From a virus, in the IMG/VR virus record IMGVR_UViG_3300008261_000001, positions 1 to 64,000 of that record: a DNA stretch of 64,000 nucleotides; one strand, given 5' to 3'. Below, one piece after another: positions 1 through 7,853 of the stretch. The notes under the pieces are model-generated. The model saw only the letters and a program-made list of their open reading frames with translations, was not told the origin of the DNA and did no database searches. The translations under genes were made by a program, and so were the position numbers. Positions within the stretch are counted from its first letter, which is position 1; every line of letters begins with the position of its first letter.

Positions 1-9
1 TTTTGACCT

Positions 10-372
10 CTAAGCCTCCGCTTCTTTTTTGTTCCACGAAGCTCTTATAAAATCCAGAACAGAGTTTCCAATATCCATGTGATGGGCATAGACGCTTTTA
101 TTGATGGGGCAGAGTGGAGCACTCTGCTCGGTGGTGTTGTTCCAATCGTCCTCCCAACCAAATCTGTATCCCTCCAACGACATTTTGAGTAAAAACTTCT
201 TGGGGAACAGATTGTGTGCGAAGGAGATCGTTGTTTGGGAAGGGTCTTGTATATTCCCATGTTCGCGGAAACCACATTCAGCCAACACTCCTAAGAGGAG
301 GTCTCTAGTGGTGATCTCAATTTGACGCGGGAGCATAACACGCCTACCACCCTCTATCTTGGTTAAAGTCAT
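10..372 (-). CDS. Small protein of the GKRVW / LWExIRxxW paralogue family
   Basis: 120 aa with no function I recognise. The N-terminus (TKIEGGRRVM), a central LAECGF and a C-terminal FIRASW match, in order and spacing, six other small proteins of this window (51288, 53320, 54434, 62353, 62801 and 63164), which carry GKRVW, LxExGF and LWExIRxxW. It is the most divergent in the first and last motif and lies 50 kb from the others. No signal peptide or membrane segment is visible. The ATG at 372 has only a weak purine-rich site (AGAGG) upstream. The family call rests on motif alignment by eye. Confidence 0.7.
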   Translation of the reverse strand: MTLTKIEGGRRVMLPRQIEITTRDLLLGVLAECGFREHGNIQDPSQTTISFAHNLFPKKFLLKMSLEGYRFGWEDDWNNTTEQSAPLCPINKSVYAHHMDIGNSVLDFIRASWNKKEAEA

Positions 373-444
373 TTAAGCCTCTGTCTTGCTCGTGTTGCTT
401 AACGCTTTATAGAATATCCTATTTGGAACGCTAGGGAGATCAAC

Positions 445-741
445 ATGAGAGTACTTGAGATACTGAGCTTGTTAGAAATCTGCACGGGGCATGGGCAGTT
501 CGATGTGCCTTGTAACTGGCAGGCTTATCTTCAGTCTATAGGTGAGGTCGTGTGGGTTTCAGCTAGAGAGGTGGAACTATCCGAAAAGGGGTCTGTAGCT
601 GAGTGCTTAAAGCCTTGCGTACTTCACTCTAGGATAGCCCCTTACGCTTTGTTGGATAAGGGTAGTCGCTTAGAGGTAGTCGGCAGACTGAGTGATAGGT
701 ATATAGAGGTTAAGCCCATAGACCTAAAGCTGAGAGACTGA
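445..741 (+). CDS. Hypothetical protein, 98 aa
   Basis: Unrecognised 98-aa soluble protein. The ATG at 445 follows GGGAG with a 6-nt gap, a good ribosome binding site. The sequence has four cysteines, not arranged as a zinc knuckle, and ends in a mixed beta-like stretch (RLEVVGRLSDRYIEVKPIDL). It is divergent from the gene ending at 10 and is followed 44 bp later by a second small rightward ORF, so the two may be co-transcribed. Confidence 0.6.
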   Translation: MRVLEILSLLEICTGHGQFDVPCNWQAYLQSIGEVVWVSAREVELSEKGSVAECLKPCVLHSRIAPYALLDKGSRLEVVGRLSDRYIEVKPIDLKLRD

Positions 742-785
742 GAGACTGAGGGTATGATTGGATAAGCACAAATGAAAGGTTCGTT

Positions 786-944
786 ATGGAAAAGAAATCT
801 AGGAGAGAGCGTAAGAGGGATAAGCTAGTGCAGAGGTTCAAAGAACTAAAGGATAAGGAGCGTTTGTTGTTGGAGTACCTAGATTATGTAGAAAAGAGCG
901 AGCTATCCTCTCCACCAATCGTCAAAAGCACCGAACTCGATTAG
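786..944 (+). CDS. Possible 52-aa highly charged protein
   Basis: Open frame of 52 codons preceded by AAAGG six nt before the ATG. The product begins MEKKSRRERKRDK and is dense in Lys, Arg and Glu through residue 40, with a helix-like LLLEYLDYVEKSE segment, which is typical of small nucleic-acid-binding or coiled-coil phage proteins. Its last 42 nt overlap the convergent gene at 903-1262. No homologue is recognised; support is the ribosome binding site, the composition and the otherwise empty gap. Confidence 0.5.
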   Translation: MEKKSRRERKRDKLVQRFKELKDKERLLLEYLDYVEKSELSSPPIVKSTELD

Positions 945-1262
945 TTCGTAGATATCGTCTGGGATGTAAGGTACACAATCGTAGGAGAACCACTCTCCGT
1001 GTAGTCTGAAATCCTTGAGTAGTTCGTGTAGATCTCTCTCCCTCCAAGCCCATCCCTTAAAGTAGGCGATAAGGCGGAGTTCTTCTCCATTACCTGTTTG
1101 AAGTTCTCTTATGCGTTTGTGTGGGTTTTTAGCCCGACCTATTTTTATCAGTCCCGTCTTATTTGATTGGATAAAATAAAGGAAATCTGATCCTTTTATT
1201 TCGGTTTGCTTTTGAAGCGTCCAAGCTCTTAACTCTTTTGAGTTTGTGATGGGTTTATCCAT
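903..1262 (-). CDS. T5orf172 / GIY-YIG-superfamily domain protein
   Basis: 119 aa. The central part matches the T5orf172 (Mug113-like) variant of the GIY-YIG fold: FLYFIQSN near residue 27, then GLIKIGRAKNPHKRIRELQT, and a late ELLKDFRLHGEWF block. This family is common in phages; GIY-YIG domains bind and often nick DNA, but the role of T5orf172 proteins is mostly unknown. It starts 16 bp after the stop of the helicase gene and likely shares its leftward transcript. Catalytic competence cannot be judged by eye. Confidence 0.8.
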   Translation of the reverse strand: MDKPITNSKELRAWTLQKQTEIKGSDFLYFIQSNKTGLIKIGRAKNPHKRIRELQTGNGEELRLIAYFKGWAWRERDLHELLKDFRLHGEWFSYDCVPYIPDDIYELIEFGAFDDWWRG

Positions 1263-1278
1263 GTTCGTTTAATGAACC

Positions 1279-2823
1279 TCAAAGTTCATCCACAAGGTCT
1301 TCTAGTGGGTCTTTGTCGGCTTTTTTAGCCTTGCCCGTGGGTGAAGGTTTGGGTTTGGGTGAAGACTGAAACTGTAAGGGCATATCTAAAATACGCCCAT
1401 ATGGCCATACAATCTGAGCTTCGAACTCGTCAAAGGGTGCTTGGTCACGGCTCTTGAGGCATTGATACTTGATACAAGACTTCTCTTTCATCTCGTCACC
1501 GAACCAGTTAGTTATCACCACATCAGCGGAGCGTTCGGCTTCGTTCGCGTAGGATAAGTGGGTGAGGTTGTACGAGCCACCGTTCTTCTCTGCCGCCTTA
1601 TAACCCTCACGGCTTATCTGAAAGAGACAAAGGATAGGTACGCCCTCGCCCTTGTTGAAGCCCAACGCGGTCTTCTTCAAATCACGGATAACTTCGTTGA
1701 GCCTGTCGGTCGTATTGGAAACCCATTTACGAGGGGACAGCAACAGAGCGTGATCGACAACAATCATCTTAACAGGCTCAGTCTGAGCTAGAATCTCTGC
1801 TTTCGTGCGTAGGTTCTCTACGGTGAAGTCGAGGGTATTGGGGTCAGCCACCTCGATACGGATACTTCCATAACGCCCCTCTTTTACGCCTTCGTCTAGG
1901 TCTCTAGTGACCTCTCTCAAGAACGCTTCTTCGTCTGCGTTTAATAAACCCGTCTTTATCCTTTGTGGGTCAACGCCCACATCTGGATTCTGTGTCATTT
2001 GGATACCGAGAGCCATGCGTTTAGCTCTAAACTTGGGGTGCATGGAGTGGTACACATAGATCATGCGTCTGCATTGGTCGTAGTGCATCTCAAGCGAAAA
2101 GTATATGGTGTTCGTGCCACCGTAGACCGCTTGGTTATAGACCCAGTTCATAGCGGTCGTGGACTTCATATGACCTGTGAACGCGGCTAAGATATAAAGC
2201 TCTTTTTTCCTAAAGCCCCCCAAAGCACTATCTATCATGGATAAGCCTGTAATGGGGAGCTTGTCCACCTTTACATCTTTAGATTTCTGATAGGCTTCCC
2301 AAAAGTCTGCACTGTCCGAGAGTGCTTCACCACCTAAGCTACCACCAAAGGTGGGGGTGTTAATCTTTCCAATCTCAGAGACAAGAAAGTTGCTTGCGTC
2401 TCTCGCTCCCTTGAGGAGCTTTTTGCGTTTGCCACCGTCTTCTTTGACTTCGAGTCCGGACTTGGCGATGGACTTAGCCTCTGCCATAGCTGTGGCGAGT
2501 TGGATTTGCCTAGCCTCCTCTACCTTACGCTCCACCTCAAGCATAAAGTCGCCCCTATAGAGGGGAGAGGATGTGCCAAGCTGACTGATCTTGTCCACCT
2601 CGTCAAAGCCTTGATTAGCGGTGAAGTGGTCTATCACCGTCTCTTGGTTTGGAAGGTGACCATGTACCCTTACGAAAGATTGGATAAACTCATAAGCATT
2701 GTTCTCGGCAGGGTCTGAGAACTCATAGATACTGCTACGGAGCGAGCAGTAGCTTTGAAACATGAGTGATGGGTCGTCTCCGACTCTAGGGTCGGGAAGT
2801 ATGCTTCTAAGTATTCTATTCAC
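1279..2823 (-). CDS. dnaB: Replicative DNA helicase, DnaB/RecA-fold
   Basis: 514 aa, the expected size for a phage DnaB-type hexameric helicase. An N-terminal helical domain (residues 1-170) is followed by a RecA-like core: GLSMIDSALGGF near 193, a P-loop AAFTGHMKST at about 213-222, a SLEM motif near 244, Walker B IVVDHALLL at about 354-362 and QISREGY further on. The P-loop has Met where DnaB proteins have the Gly before the catalytic Lys. Translation starts at GTG 2823, overlapping the upstream stop (GTGA), so it is translationally coupled to the loader-like gene. The C-terminal 35 residues are a Pro/Lys/Asp-rich tail. Confidence 0.88.
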   Translation of the reverse strand: MNRILRSILPDPRVGDDPSLMFQSYCSLRSSIYEFSDPAENNAYEFIQSFVRVHGHLPNQETVIDHFTANQGFDEVDKISQLGTSSPLYRGDFMLEVERKVEEARQIQLATAMAEAKSIAKSGLEVKEDGGKRKKLLKGARDASNFLVSEIGKINTPTFGGSLGGEALSDSADFWEAYQKSKDVKVDKLPITGLSMIDSALGGFRKKELYILAAFTGHMKSTTAMNWVYNQAVYGGTNTIYFSLEMHYDQCRRMIYVYHSMHPKFRAKRMALGIQMTQNPDVGVDPQRIKTGLLNADEEAFLREVTRDLDEGVKEGRYGSIRIEVADPNTLDFTVENLRTKAEILAQTEPVKMIVVDHALLLSPRKWVSNTTDRLNEVIRDLKKTALGFNKGEGVPILCLFQISREGYKAAEKNGGSYNLTHLSYANEAERSADVVITNWFGDEMKEKSCIKYQCLKSRDQAPFDEFEAQIVWPYGRILDMPLQFQSSPKPKPSPTGKAKKADKDPLEDLVDEL

Positions 2824-3557
2824 AGCTTGACCCTCTTATGTGCCGAAGCAGGTAAGTTAAATGATGTGGCGGTGGGCTCTATAGATAACGCTTGTGCCGA
2901 TGTGGGTGTTGTAGATAGACGACTATGTGTGTTCACATCGTCAAGGGTTAAGCGTAGACGCTCCCATCCACTTATAGTTTCCTCCACTGCTCGACTCCAT
3001 GACAGATGTCCTTCTTGTAGAGGCTTTGTCGGCTCTTCGACTATCCATGTAGCTCTGTGTAAGTGGTTTCTAAGCTCTAGCGTCTCCACAAGCACCTCAG
3101 ACATGGCGGAGTTTCTCGCCCGCTTTACGCCCAATCGGATAATCAATAAATGTGGGCTCTCGGCTAGATCCTCAAGGGAAGCCACCAAGAGATCCCTCCT
3201 ATAGTCAGGGTCTGCTATATCCGATTGATTTAGATTGGATAACCAAGCAGACATGAGCGTAGCGTCATTAACGACCTTTACGAACTTGCTCGGTTGCCCC
3301 CAATCGGCAAGGCTCGCCCTTAAATGAACCTGTAAGGCGGGCTTCTCGGCATTGATAACCAAGCACTCGTCTATCTTTCCATTTAGGGGGGACTTCTTCT
3401 TCACGGGGACTTTGGATAGATTATCCCATGTGCGTTCGGCTTGGGCTTCCAAAGCCTTCTTAAACACACACTCGCATTGTATAGCACGAGGTATCCCATA
3501 GGCTCCCTCTTCGGTTTGAGTGAAGCCAAATCCGCCGCACTTTTTACAAGAACTCAT
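2820..3557 (-). CDS. Putative helicase-loader-like protein with Cys cluster
   Basis: 245 aa from the ATG at 3557, which has AGGAG about 10 nt upstream; a longer frame to 3590 would include that ribosome binding site. The N-terminus has CKKCGGFGF followed by CEC, a DnaJ-knuckle-like zinc site also seen at the N-terminus of DnaC/DnaI-type loaders. A central segment (HLLIIRLGVKRARN, then WIVEEPT) resembles a AAA+ core, but I see no Walker A lysine. The overlap with the DnaB-like gene by GTGA supports a role in loading or regulating that helicase. The function is inferred from position and zinc motif. Confidence 0.6.
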   Translation of the reverse strand: MSSCKKCGGFGFTQTEEGAYGIPRAIQCECVFKKALEAQAERTWDNLSKVPVKKKSPLNGKIDECLVINAEKPALQVHLRASLADWGQPSKFVKVVNDATLMSAWLSNLNQSDIADPDYRRDLLVASLEDLAESPHLLIIRLGVKRARNSAMSEVLVETLELRNHLHRATWIVEEPTKPLQEGHLSWSRAVEETISGWERLRLTLDDVNTHSRLSTTPTSAQALSIEPTATSFNLPASAHKRVKL

Positions 3558-3641
3558 TGTGTGTATCTCCTTTGTGAGATAATACCCCACCCTCGCTCAC
3601 AAAGGCTAAAAGGGTGGTCTTAGCCCTCGGAAGGGGTATCC

Positions 3642-5240
3642 TTAAACCCTTATAAAGTCCTTAGCGTCCTCAAGTAGACCATCGAAAATATCGGCAAGCT
3701 CAGAAGACCCAAACTCCACCACAGAGTCCTCAGTACCCTCCTCTTTAAGACGCTTACCCAAAACCGCCTCGATCAATCCCATCTTAGCCTTGAGGGTCTT
3801 CATCACACGCTCGTCTATCGTCTTAGGAGCACACAAGTGATAGCTGTAAACCCTATCGTGGATAGAGCCTATACGGATCATGCGACCCACAATCTGTAAA
3901 TAGTCCCCAGCACTCCAGGGGGTGTCATAAAACACAACGGCTTTGGCAAGCTGTAGGTTCACGCCCTCAGCCGCCGCCATTGTAATCAAACACACGGTCA
4001 CATCGGACTTGGGGTCTTGAAACTGCTGTTGGGACTTTAAGCGTTCTTCTCCCGACTCACCACCTGTGATACGGCAGGTCTTGATGCCCTTCGAGGAAAT
4101 CTCCCCATCGAGTATGTCGATCATAGATCTAAACCTAGAGAAGATGATGACCTTCTCTCCCTCAAGCTCAGTATCCAATAAGTCGAGTAGCGTCTCTAGC
4201 TTGCCTGAGTCGCCCTCTACATCTACAAGGGCAGGGTGATTTACGATTTGTTGGCACACGGTCACAGCGGTGAGCTTTGAGACCTCTCGCTCGGAAAGCT
4301 CACCTGTCTGCTTGTCGGAGTACTCAAGCAGTCCGTTCAATGCCTCTTTGTACTTTTCCTTTTGGATATTGGATAAGTCGCAATCCACAATCTTTGTGGT
4401 GAGGGGAGGGAGTTCTTTGGCAACCTCGTGTTTGGGTCGCCCGATGAAGTAGGGGTCGATTACCTCTCTAAAGGCTTCGATGTCCCTCTTGCGGTGTCCG
4501 ACAACGATTTGGATACGCCTACGAGAGCCAGGTATGGTTTGCTCTCTAGTCACGCAGTATTCACGCATGAACTGCGTCTTGGTCGTAAACAAGTCAGGAA
4601 CGGTGACCTTGTAGATAGCCCAAGCCTCCATGAGCCTGTTCTTGATGATGGTGGCGGATAAAGACCACACACGCTCTGCCGAACCTGCCAAGTGTTTACA
4701 GACTTGATGTACTTGAGCGGTGTCGTTCTTAAAAGCGGTCGCCTCGTCGAAAATCACCACATGACCGACCATAGGCTGTAGTCGTTCAAAGTCTTGAACC
4801 GCAGTCCTATAGCCCATGATGAGAGCCTTTGGACCTGTGGCTTGGGTAAAGGCATCGTAGATCTTCTCACGCTTGGCTTTGGTGCCTAAGACCTTAAAGA
4901 CTTGAACACCAGTCGTAAACCGCTCGAACTCGGTTTCCCATTGACCTACGGCACTCTTAGTGGTGCAAATGATAGCGGGTATCTCTGCTCGCTTGTCCCA
5001 CAAATAGGATAAAGCGGCAATCGTCTGTAGCGTCTTGCCCAAGCCTGTGTCGTCACCAAGTACGAACCTCGGCATAGCGAGTAGGTGGAGTACCCCTTGC
5101 ACTTGATACTGCCTAAGGGTCAGTTCTTGACCTGTAGGGAGATGCGTCCTCAGTATCTTAGATGTAGGGGGTTTAAGGTTATCCTTTGTGCGGATCTCCC
5201 TGAGCTTTTCAATCGTGGCGAGTAGCTTCTTGTCGTCCAT
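3642..5240 (-). CDS. SNF2/SWI2-family DNA helicase-translocase
   Basis: 532 aa, a complete superfamily-2 core. Visible motifs are RQYQVQGV (Q/Ia-like), Walker A DDTGLGKT at about 63-70, DEAT at about 165-168, SATI (motif III), VIIFSRF (IV) and IVGRMIRIGSIHDRV (VI) near residue 460. These define a double-stranded DNA translocase; phage members act in recombination, fork remodelling or early transcription. GGAG precedes the ATG. The gene follows the 17-bp tandem repeats at 5287-5345. The C-terminal 40 residues are acidic. Confidence 0.9.
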   Translation of the reverse strand: MDDKKLLATIEKLREIRTKDNLKPPTSKILRTHLPTGQELTLRQYQVQGVLHLLAMPRFVLGDDTGLGKTLQTIAALSYLWDKRAEIPAIICTTKSAVGQWETEFERFTTGVQVFKVLGTKAKREKIYDAFTQATGPKALIMGYRTAVQDFERLQPMVGHVVIFDEATAFKNDTAQVHQVCKHLAGSAERVWSLSATIIKNRLMEAWAIYKVTVPDLFTTKTQFMREYCVTREQTIPGSRRRIQIVVGHRKRDIEAFREVIDPYFIGRPKHEVAKELPPLTTKIVDCDLSNIQKEKYKEALNGLLEYSDKQTGELSEREVSKLTAVTVCQQIVNHPALVDVEGDSGKLETLLDLLDTELEGEKVIIFSRFRSMIDILDGEISSKGIKTCRITGGESGEERLKSQQQFQDPKSDVTVCLITMAAAEGVNLQLAKAVVFYDTPWSAGDYLQIVGRMIRIGSIHDRVYSYHLCAPKTIDERVMKTLKAKMGLIEAVLGKRLKEEGTEDSVVEFGSSELADIFDGLLEDAKDFIRV

Positions 5241-5286
5241 GTGTGTTCTCTCCTCTGTAGAAGCGACCCTCCCCTATAGGATTTCG

Positions 5287-5345
5287 CCCTCAAGGAAATA
5301 ACACCCTCAAGGAAATAACACCCTCAAGGAAATAACACCCTCAAG
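5287..5345. repeat. 17-bp tandem repeat, 3 copies plus partial
   Basis: The unit CCCTCAAGGAAATAACA occurs at 5287, 5304 and 5321, with a partial fourth from 5338. On the minus strand it reads TGTTATTTCCTTGAGGG. It spans the 3' end of the gene at 5324-5779, whose stop codon lies inside a unit, and the leader of the SNF2 helicase gene. It resembles other short tandem repeats at gene ends in this window. Confidence 0.9.
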
Positions 5346-5779
5346 ATGCTGATGTACTCGTAGGAGAACTCTACGCTCGTGGATAGCTGACTAAGTTGAA
5401 CTCGGATAGCGGACATCTCAACACTACCTGCGGACACCCAAAGTTTAGCGTATGCTTTGCTTGCCCATACGGTGTATATCCATTTACACATCTCAGTAAG
5501 GAGTTTCAGTGCGTTTGTTTTCTCAAGGGGAGTTATGTTTTCTGGCATCTTTGGGTTGTAGTAGTTTCCTGCTATTCGACCTAGATACCTTGCCTCTTGT
5601 GTAAATCTGCTAAGGTAGGGGGGGAACTTCCCCTCCATCCAATAGTAGTGAGCTAGAGATATTTCTCTTTCTGTGGCATTGGATTTTTTGGATAAATCCA
5701 AAACCCCTTGAAAAGCCAGAGGTACAAGGGCATTAAAAGACTTTATGACCCTTTGGGTACGCTTTTGGATGATATCCAT
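5324..5779 (-). CDS. Hypothetical protein, 151 aa
   Basis: Unrecognised, mainly helical 151-aa protein with a basic N-terminus (MDIIQKRTQRVIKSF) and no cysteine cluster. It starts 6 bp after the stop of the leftward gene 5785-6291, so the two are likely co-transcribed. Its last codons run into the 17-bp tandem repeats, so the C-terminus may vary between relatives through repeat expansion. Confidence 0.6.
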   Translation of the reverse strand: MDIIQKRTQRVIKSFNALVPLAFQGVLDLSKKSNATEREISLAHYYWMEGKFPPYLSRFTQEARYLGRIAGNYYNPKMPENITPLEKTNALKLLTEMCKWIYTVWASKAYAKLWVSAGSVEMSAIRVQLSQLSTSVEFSYEYISILRVLFP

Positions 5780-5784
5780 TGCCG

Positions 5785-6291
5785 TTATCCATTAAGCAGT
5801 TTATTGGATAGTAGGCTATTGAGGCGTAAAACAGATTGCTTAAAGTATATGCGGGACTCTTCTGGTAGCTCAGATAAGAGTTTATCGACTTTTTTCAAAT
5901 CTTGCTTGGCGAGCGTAAAAGCTATTTCTTCATGCCCTAAATCTTTTAGCTCAGAGATAAGGGGTGAGAACACCTCTTTAAATGCCTTATCTATCTTAGC
6001 GTCTGCTATGCGTTGTAGGGAGGCTTTTTTGCTCCGACCAGGAAAGTACTCGGAGGGTTCTTTTTTACAGTGTGGGGAGTTTGGCTCTTTGTACTTGCAG
6101 TAGATGGACCAAGCTACAGGCCAAGATTTCTCGGGCTCGTAACCTTTCTCTTCCTCGAAATACTTTACTTTATCCTCGACATACTTGGGGAGATTCTCTG
6201 CGTTCTTGGTGGGTAAAGAGTGTGTAGAGTATCCACCGTATGCCTTTTCACTAGAGTTAAATGCAGTCTTTCTCTTGTTTGCTTTATTCAT
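5785..6291 (-). CDS. Hypothetical protein with YCKYK/SPHCKK/YFPGR motif
   Basis: 168 aa. Residues about 35-85 hold a W-rich and C-rich segment: KSWPVAWSIYCKYK, then PNSPHCKK, then SEYFPGR. I associate this pattern with uncharacterised phage virion-region proteins, but no function is known to me. The remainder is helical with a leucine-rich end. GAGGG lies 9 nt before the ATG. It is divergent from the tail block that starts at 6386. Confidence 0.65.
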   Translation of the reverse strand: MNKANKRKTAFNSSEKAYGGYSTHSLPTKNAENLPKYVEDKVKYFEEEKGYEPEKSWPVAWSIYCKYKEPNSPHCKKEPSEYFPGRSKKASLQRIADAKIDKAFKEVFSPLISELKDLGHEEIAFTLAKQDLKKVDKLLSELPEESRIYFKQSVLRLNSLLSNKLLNG

Positions 6292-6318
6292 GATTACGAC
6301 CCTCTTTTTTAGTTCGTT

Positions 6319-6324
6319 TATAAT
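6319..6324 (+). promoter_or_regulatory. Possible -10 box upstream of the tail block
   Basis: TATAAT lies in the 94-bp gap between the divergent genes at 6291 and 6386. No good -35 hexamer sits 17 bp upstream, so only the -10-like word is supported. It could start the rightward tail transcript. Confidence 0.3.
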
Positions 6325-6385
6325 ATGTACTGCATAAATAGATTATTGAAGCCCCTCTCAGTATATCCCCTAAATGGAGGACATC

Positions 6386-7210
6386 ATGGCGAATAACGAT
6401 CTCAATCCTATTGAGGGTGGACCTCAGGGTTCATCTAGCTTGTACAAATACGGAACAACCCCCAACACTCGAACGGTTGTTTCTCAAAAGGTACGAATGA
6501 TGACTCCTGCGTATGGGGGTCGTGGCTTACTCTATCAGATTGGAGTATGCTCAGAAATAGGAGTAGGCGATACGACCAGAAGCGTGGATAAAGTTAAGGG
6601 TGTGGGTTTCGGTGATCGTATTGCTGAACTTGTACCTGGACCTTCAGAAATCGGAGCACTTAGCTTTACAAGAGCTGTGCTTTACTTATCCAATGGTCAC
6701 CAAGCATTTGGTTATGCAGGTGGTGTGGACGGAGCAGTAAGGAGCCTTCAGCACCACAGATGGCCATTCGACACGGAGCATCAGCTTGTGCTTTCACACC
6801 TTGCTAATGCCGAGCTTGGTGCAGACAGCGACACAGTGCAGGGGCTTAAGGACATTGACTTTTCTGGTCAGAATGTCACTGGTGCCGCCGAGGCTTACGC
6901 TTCTCAGAAGCTCAAGGCTATTCTATCCTATTACGAGGGTTGTTGGATAAACAGCATGGGTGGAATCACTGCGAGTGCAGACTCAGGCATGGTCACACAG
7001 AGCATCTCTGCGGACTTCACCGATCTGCACGATCTGTACAGCACCTATGGCGAGTTCTTACCTACGGGTAATGATCCTACGATTGGTCAGAACGGATCTC
7101 TCCTTTATGTGGGGGGTCGTGGTACAACGGTTACAGCGACTCAAGGGTTCTCTAACCCAGAGGACACCTTTAGTGCCTTAACAGGTGCTACCACACCCGC
7201 TGGTGGGTAA
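6386..7210 (+). CDS. Putative tail tube protein
   Basis: 274 aa. The ATG at 6386 follows GGAGG at 6376-6380; an ATG at 6374 overlaps that site and is less likely. The sequence is beta-rich with a repeated Gly/Val-Gly-Asp texture and includes GVGDTTRSVDKVKGVGFGDR followed by ELVPG, the pattern of myovirus tube-type proteins where an ISG/ESR strand precedes an E-V-PG turn. Its position directly before chaperone-like genes and the tape measure supports a tube or tube-like role. Assignment is by context and texture, not by a diagnostic motif. Confidence 0.6.
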   Translation: MANNDLNPIEGGPQGSSSLYKYGTTPNTRTVVSQKVRMMTPAYGGRGLLYQIGVCSEIGVGDTTRSVDKVKGVGFGDRIAELVPGPSEIGALSFTRAVLYLSNGHQAFGYAGGVDGAVRSLQHHRWPFDTEHQLVLSHLANAELGADSDTVQGLKDIDFSGQNVTGAAEAYASQKLKAILSYYEGCWINSMGGITASADSGMVTQSISADFTDLHDLYSTYGEFLPTGNDPTIGQNGSLLYVGGRGTTVTATQGFSNPEDTFSALTGATTPAGG

Positions 7211-7235
7211 TGGATAGGTGGGGAGGGGTGGGTAT

Positions 7236-7251
7236 AAGGTTGCCGAACCTT
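7236..7251 (+). terminator. Weak hairpin after the tube gene
   Basis: AAGGTT-gccg-AACCTT, a 6-bp stem with a tight loop, 26 bp after the stop. No T tract follows, so it may only attenuate or stabilise the tube mRNA, which must be made in excess over the tail genes behind it. Confidence 0.4.
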
Positions 7252-7307
7252 GTGGTCTTAGAGCCTCAACTAAACGGATAACATACAACTAGGGGTTAGA
7301 AATCATA

Positions 7308-7853
7308 ATGTTGAACTTGGCACAGCTTAATAAGCTATTGGAGCCATTATCCAATATCGGCAAGGGGGAGAAGATCGTGGATGTGGCGGGGCTTCCTGTC
7401 ACTATCCGAAATCTAACTCCGCTTGAAGAATCAGAAGTCCAAAGGGCGTTGCCCACGATGAGTGAGGGTGAGGGGGCAACGCCTTTGGACTTTGTGGAAA
7501 CTTTTAGAAGGGAGACGCTTGCTAGGAGTATTGTTCAAGTGGGTGACTTGGACTTGAGAGGTCTAGACTATGTAGAAACGGGTGAGACCCTCCCTAATGG
7601 AAAACCCATAAAAGTCTCCAAGACAGAGGCTCTTATTAGGTTGATTTCGTCATGGAGCCGACCTGTTTCTACGAAGCTCTTTGAGCAGTATGGGATACTG
7701 ATCGAAGAGGTGGAAAACAACTTGGATAAAAGCCTGCTCGTATCTCCTACAGATCTGTCGGAAGAGAAGAGAAACCTCGAAGCTCGCCTTGAAGAAATCA
7801 ACAGGCGTATAGAGCTAGAGAAGATGGGCAAGCCTAAGAATGAAGGTCTATGA
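7308..7853 (+). CDS. Putative tail assembly chaperone / gp26-like protein
   Basis: 181 aa, acidic and helical at the C-terminus (LEARLEEINRRIELEKMGK). The N-terminus (GLPVTIRNLTPLEESEVQ) resembles the beta-strand plus 'P-x-EE' start of T4 gp26-type and other tail chaperone proteins. It lies between the tube and tape-measure genes, where tail assembly chaperones are usually encoded. The next gene overlaps it by 14 nt in a different frame with its own ATG, so coupling by re-initiation is likelier than a classical -1 frameshift. Confidence 0.5.
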   Translation: MLNLAQLNKLLEPLSNIGKGEKIVDVAGLPVTIRNLTPLEESEVQRALPTMSEGEGATPLDFVETFRRETLARSIVQVGDLDLRGLDYVETGETLPNGKPIKVSKTEALIRLISSWSRPVSTKLFEQYGILIEEVENNLDKSLLVSPTDLSEEKRNLEARLEEINRRIELEKMGKPKNEGL

